The notes under the pieces: model-generated
Seen by the model: the letters and a program-made list of their open reading frames with translations, nothing else
Database searches by the model: none
What the model was told of the DNA's origin: nothing
Shown here: in pieces, positions 26,584-35,997 of the stretch
Numbering within the stretch: position 1 is the stretch's first letter
How the letters are laid out: each line of letters begins with the position of its first letter
Translations under genes and position numbers: made by a program
Assembly (NCBI RefSeq): GCF_023155745.1
Contig: NZ_JAKNUS010000001.1
Location: 454,245 to 518,244, forward strand
From: Microbacterium kunmingense
GTDB taxonomy: Bacteria > Actinomycetota > Actinomycetes > Actinomycetales > Microbacteriaceae
Length of the DNA stretch: 64,000 bases
Reading direction: 5' to 3'

Positions 26584-26651
26584 CCCCCTTTCCTAGCGGA
26601 AACGGCCAGAAGAGGATGCCGCGGCCCGCCCGTGTCGGTGGCCGACCGAGG

Positions 26652-27962
26652 TTACGGCCGCCCCATCCCGAAGTACTTCCACCCGGCAGCCCGCCAGGCT
26701 CCCGCGTCCAAGCAGTTACGCCCGTCGACGACGACCTTGCCGCGCACCAGTGACCCGGCGTGCTCCGGATCCAACTCGCGCCGGTACTCGCCCCACTCCG
26801 TCACCACGATCACGGCGTCGGCTTCGCGCAGCGCCTCGTCGCGATCCTCGACGTAGTTCAGCTGGGGATGCACCCGCTGAGCGTTCGCAATCGCGGCGGG
26901 ATCGGTGATCGTCACCCAGGCGCCGAGCCCGTGCAGCTTGACCGCCACATCCAGCGCCGGGGAGTCACGGATGTCGTCGCTGTGGGGCTTGAAGGCCGCG
27001 CCGAGCACCGTGATGTTCTTCTTGAACACCGACCCGCCGAGCGCCTCGACGACGAGCTGGGCGGCGCGATCACGGCGACGCAGGTTGATCTCATCCACCT
27101 GACGCAAGAACGCAACAGATTCCCCGCGCCCCAGCTCCTCCGCACGGGCGGAGAACGCCCGGATATCCTTCGGCAGGCATCCGCCGCCGAACCCGATCCC
27201 TGCGCCGAGGAAACGTCGCCCGATCCGTGCGTCGTGCCCGATTGCGTCCGCGAGCTGCGTCACGTCGGCACCGGTGACTTCTGCGATTTCCGCCATGGCG
27301 TTGATGAACGAGATCTTCGTCGCAAGAAACGCGTTGGCCGACACCTTCACCAGCTCGGCCGTGGCGTAGTCGGTCACGATGAGAGGCGTGCCCTTCGCTA
27401 CCGACGGGTGGTAAACCTCGCGAAGAACGGATGCCGCGGTCTCGCCCTCCTCGCCCGCAGGGACGCCGGCGACGAGGCGATCCGGGTCGATCGTGTCCTG
27501 CACCGCCCAGCCCTCGCGGAGAAACTCGGGGTTCCACACCAACGTCGCCCCTGTCGCCGTCACTCGGGGTGCGAGGCTCGCTGCTGTTCCGACAGGGACC
27601 GTCGACTTACCCGCGACGATGTCGCCCTCGGCAAGATAGGGGAGCAGCCCGTCGATCGCGGCGTTCACGAAGGTCAGGTCAGCGGCATATCCGTCTTTGA
27701 CCTGCGGGGTCCCCACGCCAACGAAGTGCACCTTGGCGCCGGCAGCTGCAGACATGTCGGTCGTGAATCGCAAATTCCCCAGAGCGATGCCCTCGGTCAG
27801 GATCTCCTGCAGCCCAGGCTCAAAGAATGGCGCCTCGCCCTCCGACAGAGACGCGATCTTTCGCTCATCGACGTCGATGCCAACCACCTCGTGGCCGATC
27901 GAAGCCATCGCGGCCGCGTGGACGGCGCCGAGGTACCCACAACCGATGACGGACAAACGCAT
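26652..27962 (-). CDS. ugd: UDP-glucose/GDP-mannose dehydrogenase family (UDP-glucose 6-dehydrogenase-like)
   Basis: A 436-residue protein from ATG 27962 (MRLSVIGCGYLGAVHAAAMA). N-terminal Rossmann loop GCGYLG; FVGVGTPQ and GKSTVPVGT in the NAD domain; ETAxxxKxxxNAFLATKISFINAMAE-like centre (TAELVKVSANAFLATKISF); catalytic GFGGGCLPKD with the active Cys; C-terminal substrate domain with TVLGAAFKPHSDDIRDSPALDV. It oxidises UDP-glucose to UDP-glucuronate (or a related UDP-sugar) with two NAD+. It would supply acidic sugar donors to one or both polysaccharide loci. Confidence 0.93.
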   Translation of the reverse strand: MRLSVIGCGYLGAVHAAAMASIGHEVVGIDVDERKIASLSEGEAPFFEPGLQEILTEGIALGNLRFTTDMSAAAGAKVHFVGVGTPQVKDGYAADLTFVNAAIDGLLPYLAEGDIVAGKSTVPVGTAASLAPRVTATGATLVWNPEFLREGWAVQDTIDPDRLVAGVPAGEEGETAASVLREVYHPSVAKGTPLIVTDYATAELVKVSANAFLATKISFINAMAEIAEVTGADVTQLADAIGHDARIGRRFLGAGIGFGGGCLPKDIRAFSARAEELGRGESVAFLRQVDEINLRRRDRAAQLVVEALGGSVFKKNITVLGAAFKPHSDDIRDSPALDVAVKLHGLGAWVTITDPAAIANAQRVHPQLNYVEDRDEALREADAVIVVTEWGEYRRELDPEHAGSLVRGKVVVDGRNCLDAGAWRAAGWKYFGMGRP

Positions 27963-28850
27963 ATGACTCCTGGGTTTCTGAGCAGAAATTGGTGAACCGG
28001 CGACTGACTGTCTAGCAGATACCAATGACGCAGCCGTTTCCCGAGCAGCAGACGGGTCGCGATCAGTCGGCCAAGCAGCCGGTGAGGGTCCTTTCCGACA
28101 GAGGTGGGCTTGTCCAGGACGCCGGGTTCTTCTCCAACGGCACCGCAGGACCAGCTTCGTCGGCGGACCACACCGTACGCCAGGGGCTCCCCGACTCCGT
28201 GCGCGAACACCGCACCACCGTCGACATCCCTGCACCGCTTCAACTGAGACCCGAGACCGGGGCCGCGGAAAAAGCCGTCGCCGAGGAGCGGGGCGATCTT
28301 GTCATCCCCGATGTACTGCACACAATTCCTGAGCGACCTGCGCCACCCCGCCCAAAGGCTCCTGCACGCGATGAACAATTCGAGCCCGAACTGCGACCGA
28401 TCTCCCAACGCCCGATCGTGGAGCGGCGCCATGACCACCAGAATCTGCCGCACATCCGTTCAAGATCGACGTCGACAACGGGAAAGCACCATCGTGTTGT
28501 CAAAAACCGAAACCGGCTACTTTGACACACCCCCCGGAGTGATTGGATGCAGACGCGTCCCAGGCCCGCGCGCCTGAGTGCCCTTCATGCTCTCCCCCTT
28601 ACTGCGATCGATTGTGGTTGTGAGGTGCGTACATGAGGCGTTCCGTCGCGCCTATGAGGCGTGACGACCATCTTCGATCACTAGGAGACTTGCTGGCTGC
28701 GGTCCGGTGGTGTGCGGAGCGTGCAATTGCTTTCGAGCTCGAAGGAACTTCGCGAGAAGCGGGCAGCCCCGCGATCAGTAGCGGGCCAGGGCTCTGGCAA
28801 ACTCTTGGGTGCGCTTGGTTCATCCGGAAACCTAACTGGGAGGTGGCGAG
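27963..28850. other. Long gap without a confident gene
   Basis: This 888-nt stretch separates the leftward dehydrogenase from the rightward Wzy-like gene. A leftward frame from ATG 28453 to about 28018 has mostly G/C-ending codons (MRQILVVMAPLHDRALGD, then QFGLELFIACRSLWAGWRR), but runs on into the dehydrogenase gene and resembles nothing I know; it may be a decayed gene. The rightward part 28633-28850 has short overlapping frames only. Promoters for both flanking genes must lie here. Confidence 0.4.
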
Positions 28851-30122
28851 ATGCTGCTCGCTCTGTGGCTGACGCTCTGCCTGGTTATAGCGCTGCTGTT
28901 CCGTCATCGCCCTGTGGTTCTCATTGGGATCCTCATGGCCATCAAGTTCGCCGTGCCGAGCGTGGCTTCCTCTGCTATCACGGGGCTTGGCGGCTCTCAA
29001 CTACACCCGTCCGCCTACCTACTGGCAGCTTGTCTCACTGTCCTGGTTCTGACCACGCCGCATCTCTTTGGCCGCGAGCTAGGCAGAAACTTCTGGCTCT
29101 ACTTCGCTCTCATCGTCGGTTTCTTGCTCGCAGTCACCGTGACAGCCGCGACGAGACCCCCTTCGTCACTTCTCTCACTAATCGATTCGCTGGGGTTCGG
29201 GATTGTCCTATTCCTTATTGTTAGGGTCGCGTTCCTCAACCGCCCGGGATCAGTCTGTCTGCTAGCCCTCACATTCGTTTGGCTCGCGTCGATAGAGGCA
29301 ATGATTGCTCTGGGCCAGTGGGCGACGGGGCGCACGTGGTTCTGGGAAAGTCAGATGGAGACCTATTATTGGTACAGCCCGGTCCTTACGCGCGCCACAG
29401 GAACAGTGGGGGCATGGCTCGACCTCGCAACGCTGCTGACAGTCGCTATTCCGCTTGCGGTCCTTATCGAGCGACAGCTCGTTCGGCTTGTGGTCGTTCT
29501 CGTCCTGCTGGCTGGCGTGCTCGTAACGGAGAGTCGACTATCGTTTGTGGTTGCTCTGGCGGCGGCGGCGTACGCCGTTCTTCGACGTCAGGCGAAGATG
29601 GAGATAAAGTTCGTCAGTCTGGCGGCGGCTGCCTTTGGGGCGTGGCTGCTGCTGACCAGTCCGCTCGTGTCGGGTGTCCTCGACAGATTCGCTGGCGACA
29701 CATTGTCGACGTACGCGCGCCAGGTAGCTATCGAGCATTTCTCTCGAGGAGTTGGTGCTCAACCATTCTTCGGGACGGGCTACAACTCGAGCTTCGACGA
29801 GCGTGAAACCATCCTCTCGAGTTTCGAGAACGGCTACCTGATGTATGTTTGGGACTTTGGATGGTTGACCACGCTTCTGATCTTTGGCGCAGTCGTGTCA
29901 CAGCCCATCATCGCTTTGCTTCGCGGAGGCGCGCCCTATGGAGTGATCCCTGCAAGCGCGATCGCGCTACTGCTCATGGCATCGCATTCCGGTTTACAGA
30001 CTCGGGGACCGAGTATGTGGATCTTGTTCTTCGCAATAGCGCTTTGCGCTGTCGATCCTGCGGTCGGTCTGCCTAGGGAGGCGTCGAAGCCTGAGGCGAA
30101 GAAGGATCAAGTTGTCGATTAG
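28851..30122 (+). CDS. O-antigen ligase/polymerase (Wzy-like), locus B
   Basis: A 423-residue polytopic membrane protein with about 11 hydrophobic segments. The large outside loop has STYARQVAIEHFSRGVGAQPFFGTGYNSS and ENGYLMYVWDFGWLT, the usual Wzy/WaaL pattern of a loop ending in FFGTG and N/H residues before the last helices. It would polymerise locus B repeat units. GGGAGG lies seven bases before the ATG. Codons are less G/C-biased than in locus A. An insertion element follows 42 nt after the stop and separates it from the other locus B genes. Confidence 0.82.
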   Translation: MLLALWLTLCLVIALLFRHRPVVLIGILMAIKFAVPSVASSAITGLGGSQLHPSAYLLAACLTVLVLTTPHLFGRELGRNFWLYFALIVGFLLAVTVTAATRPPSSLLSLIDSLGFGIVLFLIVRVAFLNRPGSVCLLALTFVWLASIEAMIALGQWATGRTWFWESQMETYYWYSPVLTRATGTVGAWLDLATLLTVAIPLAVLIERQLVRLVVVLVLLAGVLVTESRLSFVVALAAAAYAVLRRQAKMEIKFVSLAAAAFGAWLLLTSPLVSGVLDRFAGDTLSTYARQVAIEHFSRGVGAQPFFGTGYNSSFDERETILSSFENGYLMYVWDFGWLTTLLIFGAVVSQPIIALLRGGAPYGVIPASAIALLLMASHSGLQTRGPSMWILFFAIALCAVDPAVGLPREASKPEAKKDQVVD

Positions 30123-30156
30123 TTTCCTGTGCGCTGGTGCCGCGCCTGTGGCGCGA

Positions 30157-30164
30157 ACTTTACT
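30157..30164. repeat. Left 8-bp target duplication of the ISL3-like element
   Basis: ACTTTACT here and ACTTCACT at 33924-33931 differ at one base. Eight-base duplications are normal for ISL3-family elements. Confidence 0.7.
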
Positions 30165-30167
30165 GGC

Positions 30168-30582
30168 TCATCGCGAATGAGGGTGTAGTGCTGGTCTGAA
30201 GCCTCCGGCTTCGAGGAGCGATCTGGCGATGTAGCGGGTGAGGTTGCGGAAGTCCAGCGCGGAGCCTCGGAGGTGCTCGAGGCGGCCGTTGATCGCTTCG
30301 GTGGGGCCGTTGGACGTGCCGGGCCGGTCGAAGAACGCGAGGATGTCGGCGGCGCGTTGCTTCAATGTTCGCCCGAGTCGGCGGACCTCGGTGAGAGCGG
30401 CGGGGACGCCGCTGCTGACGGCGTCGATCACGGCTTGCATCAATTGCTTGCCGTTGGACTTGTCGGGTTCACGGTAGGAGGCGACGATGCGCTGGTAGAC
30501 GCCCCAGGTCGCTTCGACCTCGACATGCTCCTCGACGGCGAACACCGCGTCCAGGCGGGCGGTCTGCTTCTCGGTGAGGAAG
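30168..30582 (-). pseudogene. ISL3-family transposase, C-terminal part
   Basis: Codes for LTEKQTARLDAVFAVEEHVEVEA through the C-terminal block NGPTEAINGRLEHLRG, which contains the Glu of the DDE triad, to the stop just inside the left end of the element. Joining it directly to the part that ends at 32912, through the shared GAAG, gives an uninterrupted reading frame (GASF-LTEKQ). On its own it lacks a start and both catalytic Asp residues. Confidence 0.88.
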
Positions 30583-30645
30583 TGATGGCGCTCAGCGAAT
30601 GTCCTCAGAGTTGCTCGGTGAAGTTCCCCGGGTCGCGGGGTAACG

Positions 30646-31449
30646 CTAGCGCAGGTTCGTGCCGGTGGTGGCGCGGCGGAGTTCGTCGGCGGCGGCGTGG
30701 TGGTTGCGGAGTCGGTAGGAGGCTCCGTCGAGGGTGACGACGACGCTGCGGTGGAGGAGTCGGTCGAGCATCGCGGCGGCGACGGTGGTGTCGCCGAGGA
30801 TCTCTCCCCAGGCGCCGACGGGTCGGTTGGTTGTGAGAACGATCGATGTTTTCAGGTAGCGCTGGTTGATGACCTGGAATAGCGCTGAGGCGGCTTCACC
30901 GGGGAGGGGCAGGTAGCCGAGTTCGTCGATGATGAGCAGGGTGGGGCGGGCGAAGAACCGCATCATGGTCGCCCATTTGCCTTCGATCGCGGCGCGGTGG
31001 CAGCGGGCGGCGAGGTCGGCGGCGGAGGTGAAGTAGACCCGGTAGCCGGCGGTGACGGCGGCGTGTCCGAGGCCGGTTGCGATGTGGCTCTTCCCCACGC
31101 CGGGCGGTCCGATGAGGAGGACGTTGGTGGCGGTTTCGAGGTAGCGGCAGGTGGCGAGCTCGGCGAGCAGGCTCTGGTCGATGCCGGAGGCGTGGTCGAG
31201 GTCGAAGTCGGCGAGGGTTTGGCCGGTGGGAAGGTTCGCGAACCGGAACCTGCCCGCGAGGCGCCGCGCGTCCGTCGCGGTCACCTCGATCTGCAGCAGC
31301 CGTTCCAGCGCGGTCGTAAGGGTCCAGCCCTCCGCTTGCGCCTGATCGAGGACTTTCGGGAGGGCATCGGCGGCGTCGGCGAGTTTCAGGTCGGTGAAGT
31401 GGTTACGTAGCTGCTGGTAGGTGCTCGCTGCGGCTGTCATGGTGGTCAT
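30646..31449 (-). CDS. istB: IS21-family helper ATPase IstB
   Basis: A 267-residue AAA+ protein from ATG 31449, overlapping the istA stop. Walker A GPPGVGKSH at about residues 103-111 and Walker B LLIIDELGYLP at about 165-175 are present, as are the sensor-like STIVLTTN-type block (TSIVLTTNRPV) and the C-terminal SYRLRNHH. IstB helps the IstA transposase choose its target and join the ends. A longer frame running upstream is antisense-free but lies over istA and is not a gene. Confidence 0.93.
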   Translation of the reverse strand: MTTMTAAASTYQQLRNHFTDLKLADAADALPKVLDQAQAEGWTLTTALERLLQIEVTATDARRLAGRFRFANLPTGQTLADFDLDHASGIDQSLLAELATCRYLETATNVLLIGPPGVGKSHIATGLGHAAVTAGYRVYFTSAADLAARCHRAAIEGKWATMMRFFARPTLLIIDELGYLPLPGEAASALFQVINQRYLKTSIVLTTNRPVGAWGEILGDTTVAAAMLDRLLHRSVVVTLDGASYRLRNHHAAADELRRATTGTNLR

Positions 31450-32773
31450 CGGAGGGTGTTCGTGTTCTTCGCGGCTCGCTCGTAGGCGGCCAGATCGATC
31501 ACGGTCGAGATGGGCTGTCCGGTGCCGGTGAGCGCCTGCGCGGCGCGGAGAGCGGCGGGTCCGGGTGGGATGCGTTCCTTCCGGCGGTGCGGGCGTCCCG
31601 GCGGTGCCGATGCCATCGCGATAGCGTCCAGGGCGGTGACGTGCCCGGTGTCGCGGATCGTGACGCCGAGCCCGGGTTCCGCAACCTGGTGTCGAGCAAC
31701 GACCGAGCCAGCGGCGGTGACGATGTCGATCGTGGGGGCGCCGAGACGTTGCTGAACGGTCACCTTCGCCGCAGCCAGCTCCGGTGGGACGCTGTAACGG
31801 TTGCCGCGCCAATCGATCAGAGCCTGCCGGGTCGCGGCGCGCTCTTCGGAGATCACCACCGGGAACACCGCCAGTGGCAGCGGGCGCAGCCGTTCCGCAG
31901 CGAACATCGCCGCCGCGGTGGTCGTCCCGGCCTCGCTCGCACGGGCCCGGCCGTCCTGCCCTTTCGCGAACGCGTCGACGCTGGCCTGGGCCTGTTCTAA
32001 CGTCATCTCGTCGGCGAGGGTGCGCCACCAGCGTTGCGCGGCGGTGTGGTTGTTCTTCTCGACCACGCCCTTCCGGTTCCCGCTGCGAGGGCGGCAAGCG
32101 ACGACCTGGACGGCGTAGTGCTTCGCGAACGCCGCGAACATGGGGGTGAGATCGTCGCTGCCTGTGCGCAGGACGGTGCGCATGCGGTCGAACCGCCAGA
32201 CCTTGCTCACCCCGCCCAGCAGCGTGAGCAGTGTGGTCATCGCGGCCAGTAGATGCGGCAGATCCATCGACGGAGACAACACCGCCCGCCAGACTCCGGA
32301 GTGGGCGAGGGATCCGACCAGCAGGAACGCCTTCTTCGTCGGGAACGCCCATCCCGCTGGCGGGTCGGGCAACTCGAGCCAGTCGAACTGCGTTTCTTCT
32401 CCGGGAGGGTGCTCGATGATTGCGTTCGGTCGTTTCGTGACATGCGCGCATTCCAGACACGGCGGCCGAAGGCCCCGGTCACGGATCTGTCTGCTCAACG
32501 TCGGATAGGACCCCGCGAACCCCAGCGGACGCAACTCATCCAACAACGTTGCGACCCAGAGGTGCGGGTCGTCATCGAAGCGTTCCCGAACGTAGTCGAC
32601 GAACGGAGCAAACGCGTCCGGCTCGCGCTTACGGCAAACACCGGGGACGCGTCGCCGTTCAAGTACGCACGGATGGTCTTACGGTCATGGCCGGTGCGAC
32701 GAGCGATCTCACTGATCGTCATCCCCTGCCGTTTCAGAGCGTGGATATCCACGCTGCTCCTCTCTGAAAGCAT
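31446..32773 (-). pseudogene. istA: IS21-family transposase istA with a frameshift
   Basis: The first part (from ATG 32773) has the helix-turn-helix MTISEIARRTGHDRKTIRAYLNGDASP. The frame then has to shift by one base near 32641-32648 (C/G run) to continue as CRKREPDAFAPFVDYVRERF and on through the DDE core: QFDWLEL, VWRFDRMRTVL and KGVVEKNNHTA. The C-terminal end overlaps istB. Fits a single missing base, so the element is probably unable to move unless read by frameshifting, which is not the norm for IS21. Confidence 0.8.
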
Positions 32774-32908
32774 GAGGAACAGGGCCTCCCTCGGAAGCTG
32801 GTGTGTGGTCAGAGACCACCAGCATCGAGGGAGGCCCGCCTCACGCGACGGAGCGACCCAGGGTGGGGAATTTCACCGAGCAGAAGTGAGGAATTTCAGT
32901 GAGCGCCG

Positions 32909-33811
32909 TCAGAAGCTCGCGCCGGTGTGGAGGGTGCGGCGGACACCGTAGAGCGGGTCGCCGGCGTGACCGCGGTGGCCGAGGGTGTCCTGCTGGACGC
33001 GTTGCCGGGTGCGGTCCAGGGCGTCGCCGGCGAGGCGGACGACGTGGAACGGGTCCATCACCGGGACCGCGTCGGGAAGCTCCTCGGCCGCGGCGGTCTT
33101 GAACCCGCTGAACCCGTCCATCGCGACGACCTCGATCTGCGTCGACCACGAGGAGGGGCGTGCGGCGAGCCACAGCTTGAACACCTGCTTCGACCGCCCC
33201 TCGACCATGTCCAGCAGCCGTGCCGGGCCCGTCTTCTCCCGGGCGGGGGTGAGGTCGATGATGACGGTGACGTATTTGTCGCCAAATCTCGTGTGACGCC
33301 AGACATGCTCGTCGACCCCGATCGTGGTGACCCCGTCGAACCTTGCCGGATCGTCGATGAGGCGGCGTCGGCCGTCCGCGAGAACGGCGGCGTTCGCGGC
33401 GCTCCAGGACACCCCGAGACCTGCGGCGACGCGGGTCACCGTGAGGTGATCGATGACGATACCCCGCAGCGCCCACCCCAGGCCACCACGGGAGATCTTC
33501 GCCCGCGGCGCCGCCGCCAGGCTCATGTCCTGCCGCCACGTCCGCTCGCAGTGGTCGCACCGGTAGCGGCGCACGCGGACAACCAGCGTCGTCGGCCGAT
33601 GACCGAACGGTTCGTGAGCGAGTTCCCGCGTGACCGTGCCACGCGGGATACCCTCGGCACCGCAGTTCCGGCACCACGGATCCGACTCCGCCAGGCGACA
33701 CTCGATCACCGCTCGGTCGGGTTCGATCAGCTGCCCTACAGCGACGAGTCCGAGCTCATCGAGGCGGCAGAACGTGGTCAGGTCAGGGGCCGCGAACGTA
33801 GGGTGGAGCAC
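32909..33811 (-). pseudogene. ISL3-family transposase, N-terminal part
   Basis: 300 codons from ATG 33811: a zinc-finger start (CRNCGAEG, YRCDHCERTW), a helix-turn-helix (LTVTRVAAGLGVSWSAANAAV), and the catalytic parts TTIGVDEHVWR and VVAMDGFSGFK with the first two Asp residues. The reading frame ends in a stop formed at the edge of the inserted IS21-like element. The catalytic Glu is in the separated C-terminal part. Confidence 0.9.
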
Positions 33812-33923
33812 GTCGAGGTCTTTCGGCGATGGGCAGCGTGAAGAACTTCCATCATCCGGGAGACCTCGACCCCTACCCGGCCACCGACGCGCTCAACCGC
33901 TACACCCTCATTCGCGAAGAGCC

Positions 33924-34146
33924 ACTTCACTCTCTGACGAGACTGCTGAGTTGGGCTGTCCAATAGGATCCGCGGTGGCGCTGCGATAGTGCGACAGAGC
34001 CGAGCGCTGGCACAGGTGAGAGATCGAGGCGATCGGGTGGTGTAGCCTCATGCCGTGGCGCTCGGCGCGTGCGCGCCAGATCATTCTGGACGGGCGGCTT
34101 TCTATTTGTAGGGCTCGCTTCGATCGAGTTCATGGAGAGTGCTGCG
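33924..34146. other. Gap between the ISL3 element and the GT2 gene
   Basis: Starts with the right target duplication ACTTCACT (33924-33931). The rest shows no convincing gene or promoter; it probably is the former link between the Wzy-like gene and the GT2 gene. Confidence 0.4.
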
Positions 34147-35040
34147 TTGGCAAGATTCTTAATTGCGATATCGACCTACCGGCGGCCCGACGGGTTGCGT
34201 CGCCTGCTGGCCACTGTCGTCGAGTCAACCGCCCGCGCCTCGAACGTCGACGTGTTGGTTGTCGACAACGACACGATGCCCTCGGCTCAAGTGATAGCTG
34301 AGGAGTACGCACCGTTCGCGACCTATGTTCACGAACCTCGCCCGGGCATAGCTAGTGCTCGGAACCGGAGTCTGGAGTCCTTCGATGAGCGGTATGAGGC
34401 GATCGTGTTCGTCGACGATGATGAGTGGGTCGATGCGCAGTGGTGGGATGCTCTAACCTCTTTTGCGACCGAGAGTGGGGCGGACGTGGTCCAAGGGCCA
34501 GTCCTGACTATCATTCCGCCGGGTTCGCCGAAGTGGGTACGTGCTGGGGGCTTTTATCAGCGACCACTCCTCGTAAACGGGACCCGGCTCGATAGCGCTG
34601 CAACCAACAACACACTGCTTCGCCGCGAGGCCTGGGTACGTGGCGGATGCCCGCGGTTCGATCACGCGTTTTCAGAATCAGGTGGGTCAGATTGGGATCT
34701 GTTCTGGGGGTTGCGTCGCTCAGGTGCGCGGATTCTGTTCTGCTCTGACGCCGTTGTTTCCGAGGATGTGCCTGACGACCGCCTCCGGTGGGCGTGGATA
34801 CGCAGACGTTACATCCGCAACGGTATGGTCGGCACGCGAGTGATTATCAAGCACGGCGATAGTCTCGTGCTCTATCTCCTCCGAGCCAGTGCGGTTGGAG
34901 CGATCGGTGTTGCCGAGGTCATTCGAGACCTGGTTCTGATGCGCGGATTTCGGGCTCGCGCCTTGTCCAGGGTGTTCGTTTCTATCGGAAAATTTGCACC
35001 TTTATTCGGTGGCACGATCAAGGAGTACAAACGCTCATGA
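34147..35040 (+). CDS. Family 2 glycosyltransferase (locus B)
   Basis: A 297-residue protein from TTG 34147 (ARFLIAISTYRRPDGLRRLL), with GGAGAG seven bases upstream; ATG 34132, giving five more residues, is the main alternative but has no ribosome site. GT-A blocks: VDVLVVDNDTMPSAQV, AIVFVDDDEWVDAQWW (DDD) and AFSESGGSDWDLFWGLRRSG (acceptor-side Asp). No membrane segment except a weak hydrophobic stretch near the C-terminus (LYLLRASAVGAIGVAEVI). Likely adds a sugar to the locus B repeat unit. Codon use is less G/C-rich than in locus A. Confidence 0.85.
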   Translation: MARFLIAISTYRRPDGLRRLLATVVESTARASNVDVLVVDNDTMPSAQVIAEEYAPFATYVHEPRPGIASARNRSLESFDERYEAIVFVDDDEWVDAQWWDALTSFATESGADVVQGPVLTIIPPGSPKWVRAGGFYQRPLLVNGTRLDSAATNNTLLRREAWVRGGCPRFDHAFSESGGSDWDLFWGLRRSGARILFCSDAVVSEDVPDDRLRWAWIRRRYIRNGMVGTRVIIKHGDSLVLYLLRASAVGAIGVAEVIRDLVLMRGFRARALSRVFVSIGKFAPLFGGTIKEYKRS

Positions 35041-35115
35041 ATCCCTCGGTCTTTTGTCATGTACGCGCGAAAGTGACCCACCCGATCGGTGCGCCCACCG
35101 GGTGGTCGAACTAGT

Positions 35116-35997
35116 ATGTCGGGCAAGTTCGGCTACTGGTTACGACGTCCACTCGTCATACTTTGGATGGTCGGGCTTGAACTTCAGGCGCGGCTGGGGA
35201 GGTCTCCAGTCGCGGTCGCGGGTGGCCCAGTCGTGTCGCTGACGTCGTATGGCGCCCGGGTCAAGAAATGCCACATCGCGGTCGAGAGCATCGCGCGTGG
35301 GCGCCTTCAGCCAGGGAAATTGATTCTCTGGCTTGACGACGCTGCGCTGCTCTCTGATTTGAGTCGTGGGCTGCGTCGGCAGCAGAGCCGAGGTCTTGAG
35401 ATTCGCATTGCGGCCAATTATGGACCCCACACGAAATACTTCCCGGCGGTGCTCAGCGGAATTGCTGACGACGGACTAGTTACGGCAGATGACGATGTCT
35501 TGTATCCTCGCAATTGGTTGCGCAAGTTGATGGACGCTCAAAGCTCGAATCCCGGTTGTGTCGTGGCATATCGCGCACGGCAAATCACCCTGGACGCCCA
35601 CGGCGACATTGCGAAATATCATGACTGGCCGTTCAGCGAAGGTCGTACACCGCGTGTGAGCAACTTTGCGACCGGCCATTCGGGAGTCAGCTATCCGAGT
35701 TCGATGATCGACGCCCTGCGCTCCCGAGGGGCCGCATTCGAAAGCTGCGCGCCAAGAGCCGATGACGTGTGGCTTCACTATGTTGCCTTCGAGTCGGGGC
35801 ACATGGTCACTCTCGTCCACAGCAGATCCGTCTCATTTGACACAGTCTCGGGCACTCAGAAGGGCGCACTCAAACACAGTAACGTCGGTAACGCGGCGAA
35901 CGACGAGCAGATCGAGGCCACATACGTGCCTGCACGTCGAGAGGCGCTTATTGCCAGGATCCGGTCCGAGGCGGTGGACGGCTCAAGGCATGCCTAG
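35116..35997 (+). CDS. Putative glycosyltransferase of an uncommon family
   Basis: A 293-residue protein from ATG 35116 (MSGKFGYWLRRPLVILW). An N-terminal hydrophobic stretch may anchor it. VVSLTSYGARVKKCHIAVESIARG, LILWLDDAALLSDL and GLVTADDDVLYPRNWLRKLM (DDD, the likely metal/donor site) suggest a GT-A fold. It then has ATGHSGVSYPSSMI and CAPRADDVWLHYVAF, the latter resembling an acceptor-binding ADD block. It does not match the standard GT2 pattern closely. It overlaps the Wzx-like gene by 8 nt. Related proteins occur in capsule loci, but I cannot name a characterised one. Confidence 0.65.
   Translation: MSGKFGYWLRRPLVILWMVGLELQARLGRSPVAVAGGPVVSLTSYGARVKKCHIAVESIARGRLQPGKLILWLDDAALLSDLSRGLRRQQSRGLEIRIAANYGPHTKYFPAVLSGIADDGLVTADDDVLYPRNWLRKLMDAQSSNPGCVVAYRARQITLDAHGDIAKYHDWPFSEGRTPRVSNFATGHSGVSYPSSMIDALRSRGAAFESCAPRADDVWLHYVAFESGHMVTLVHSRSVSFDTVSGTQKGALKHSNVGNAANDEQIEATYVPARREALIARIRSEAVDGSRHA

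Larger units (their letters stand above)
30583..32911 (-). mobile_element. IS21-family element inserted in the ISL3 transposase gene
   Basis: The element is 2,329 bp. Ends of about 47 bp (30583-30629 and 32865-32911) are imperfect inverted repeats starting TGA(T/C)GGCGCTCA and containing TGCTCGGTGAA(G/A)TTCCCC. It begins TG and ends CA, as IS21 elements do. The bases GAAG occur at 30579-30582 and 32912-32915 as a 4-bp target duplication. It carries a frameshifted istA and an intact istB, overlapping by ATGA. Confidence 0.92.
30165..33923 (-). mobile_element. ISL3-family element interrupted by an IS21-family element
   Basis: The 24-bp ends at 30165-30188 and 33900-33923 are inverted repeats that begin GGCTCATCGCGAATGAGG and GGCTCTTCGCGAATGAGG and differ at one base. 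They are flanked by near-identical 8-bp duplications. Without the inner IS21-like element and one GAAG copy the element is about 1.4 kb, the usual ISL3 size, with one transposase gene of about 436 codons. It sits between the Wzy-like gene and the locus B GT2 gene. Confidence 0.88.

Noticed and set aside
26760..27995. Rightward 411-codon ORF opposite the UDP-sugar dehydrogenase
   Set aside because: Antisense shadow; the leftward frame has all dehydrogenase motifs.
28025..28525. Rightward ORF of 166 codons upstream of the locus B Wzy-like gene
   Set aside because: Composition is that of a non-coding or antisense frame, with no motif and no ribosome site; the leftward frame is more coding-like but also unproven.
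31450..32460. Longer istB frame in the nested IS21 element
   Set aside because: The extra codons lie over istA in a different frame and show no ATPase features; ATG 31449 overlaps the istA stop as expected.
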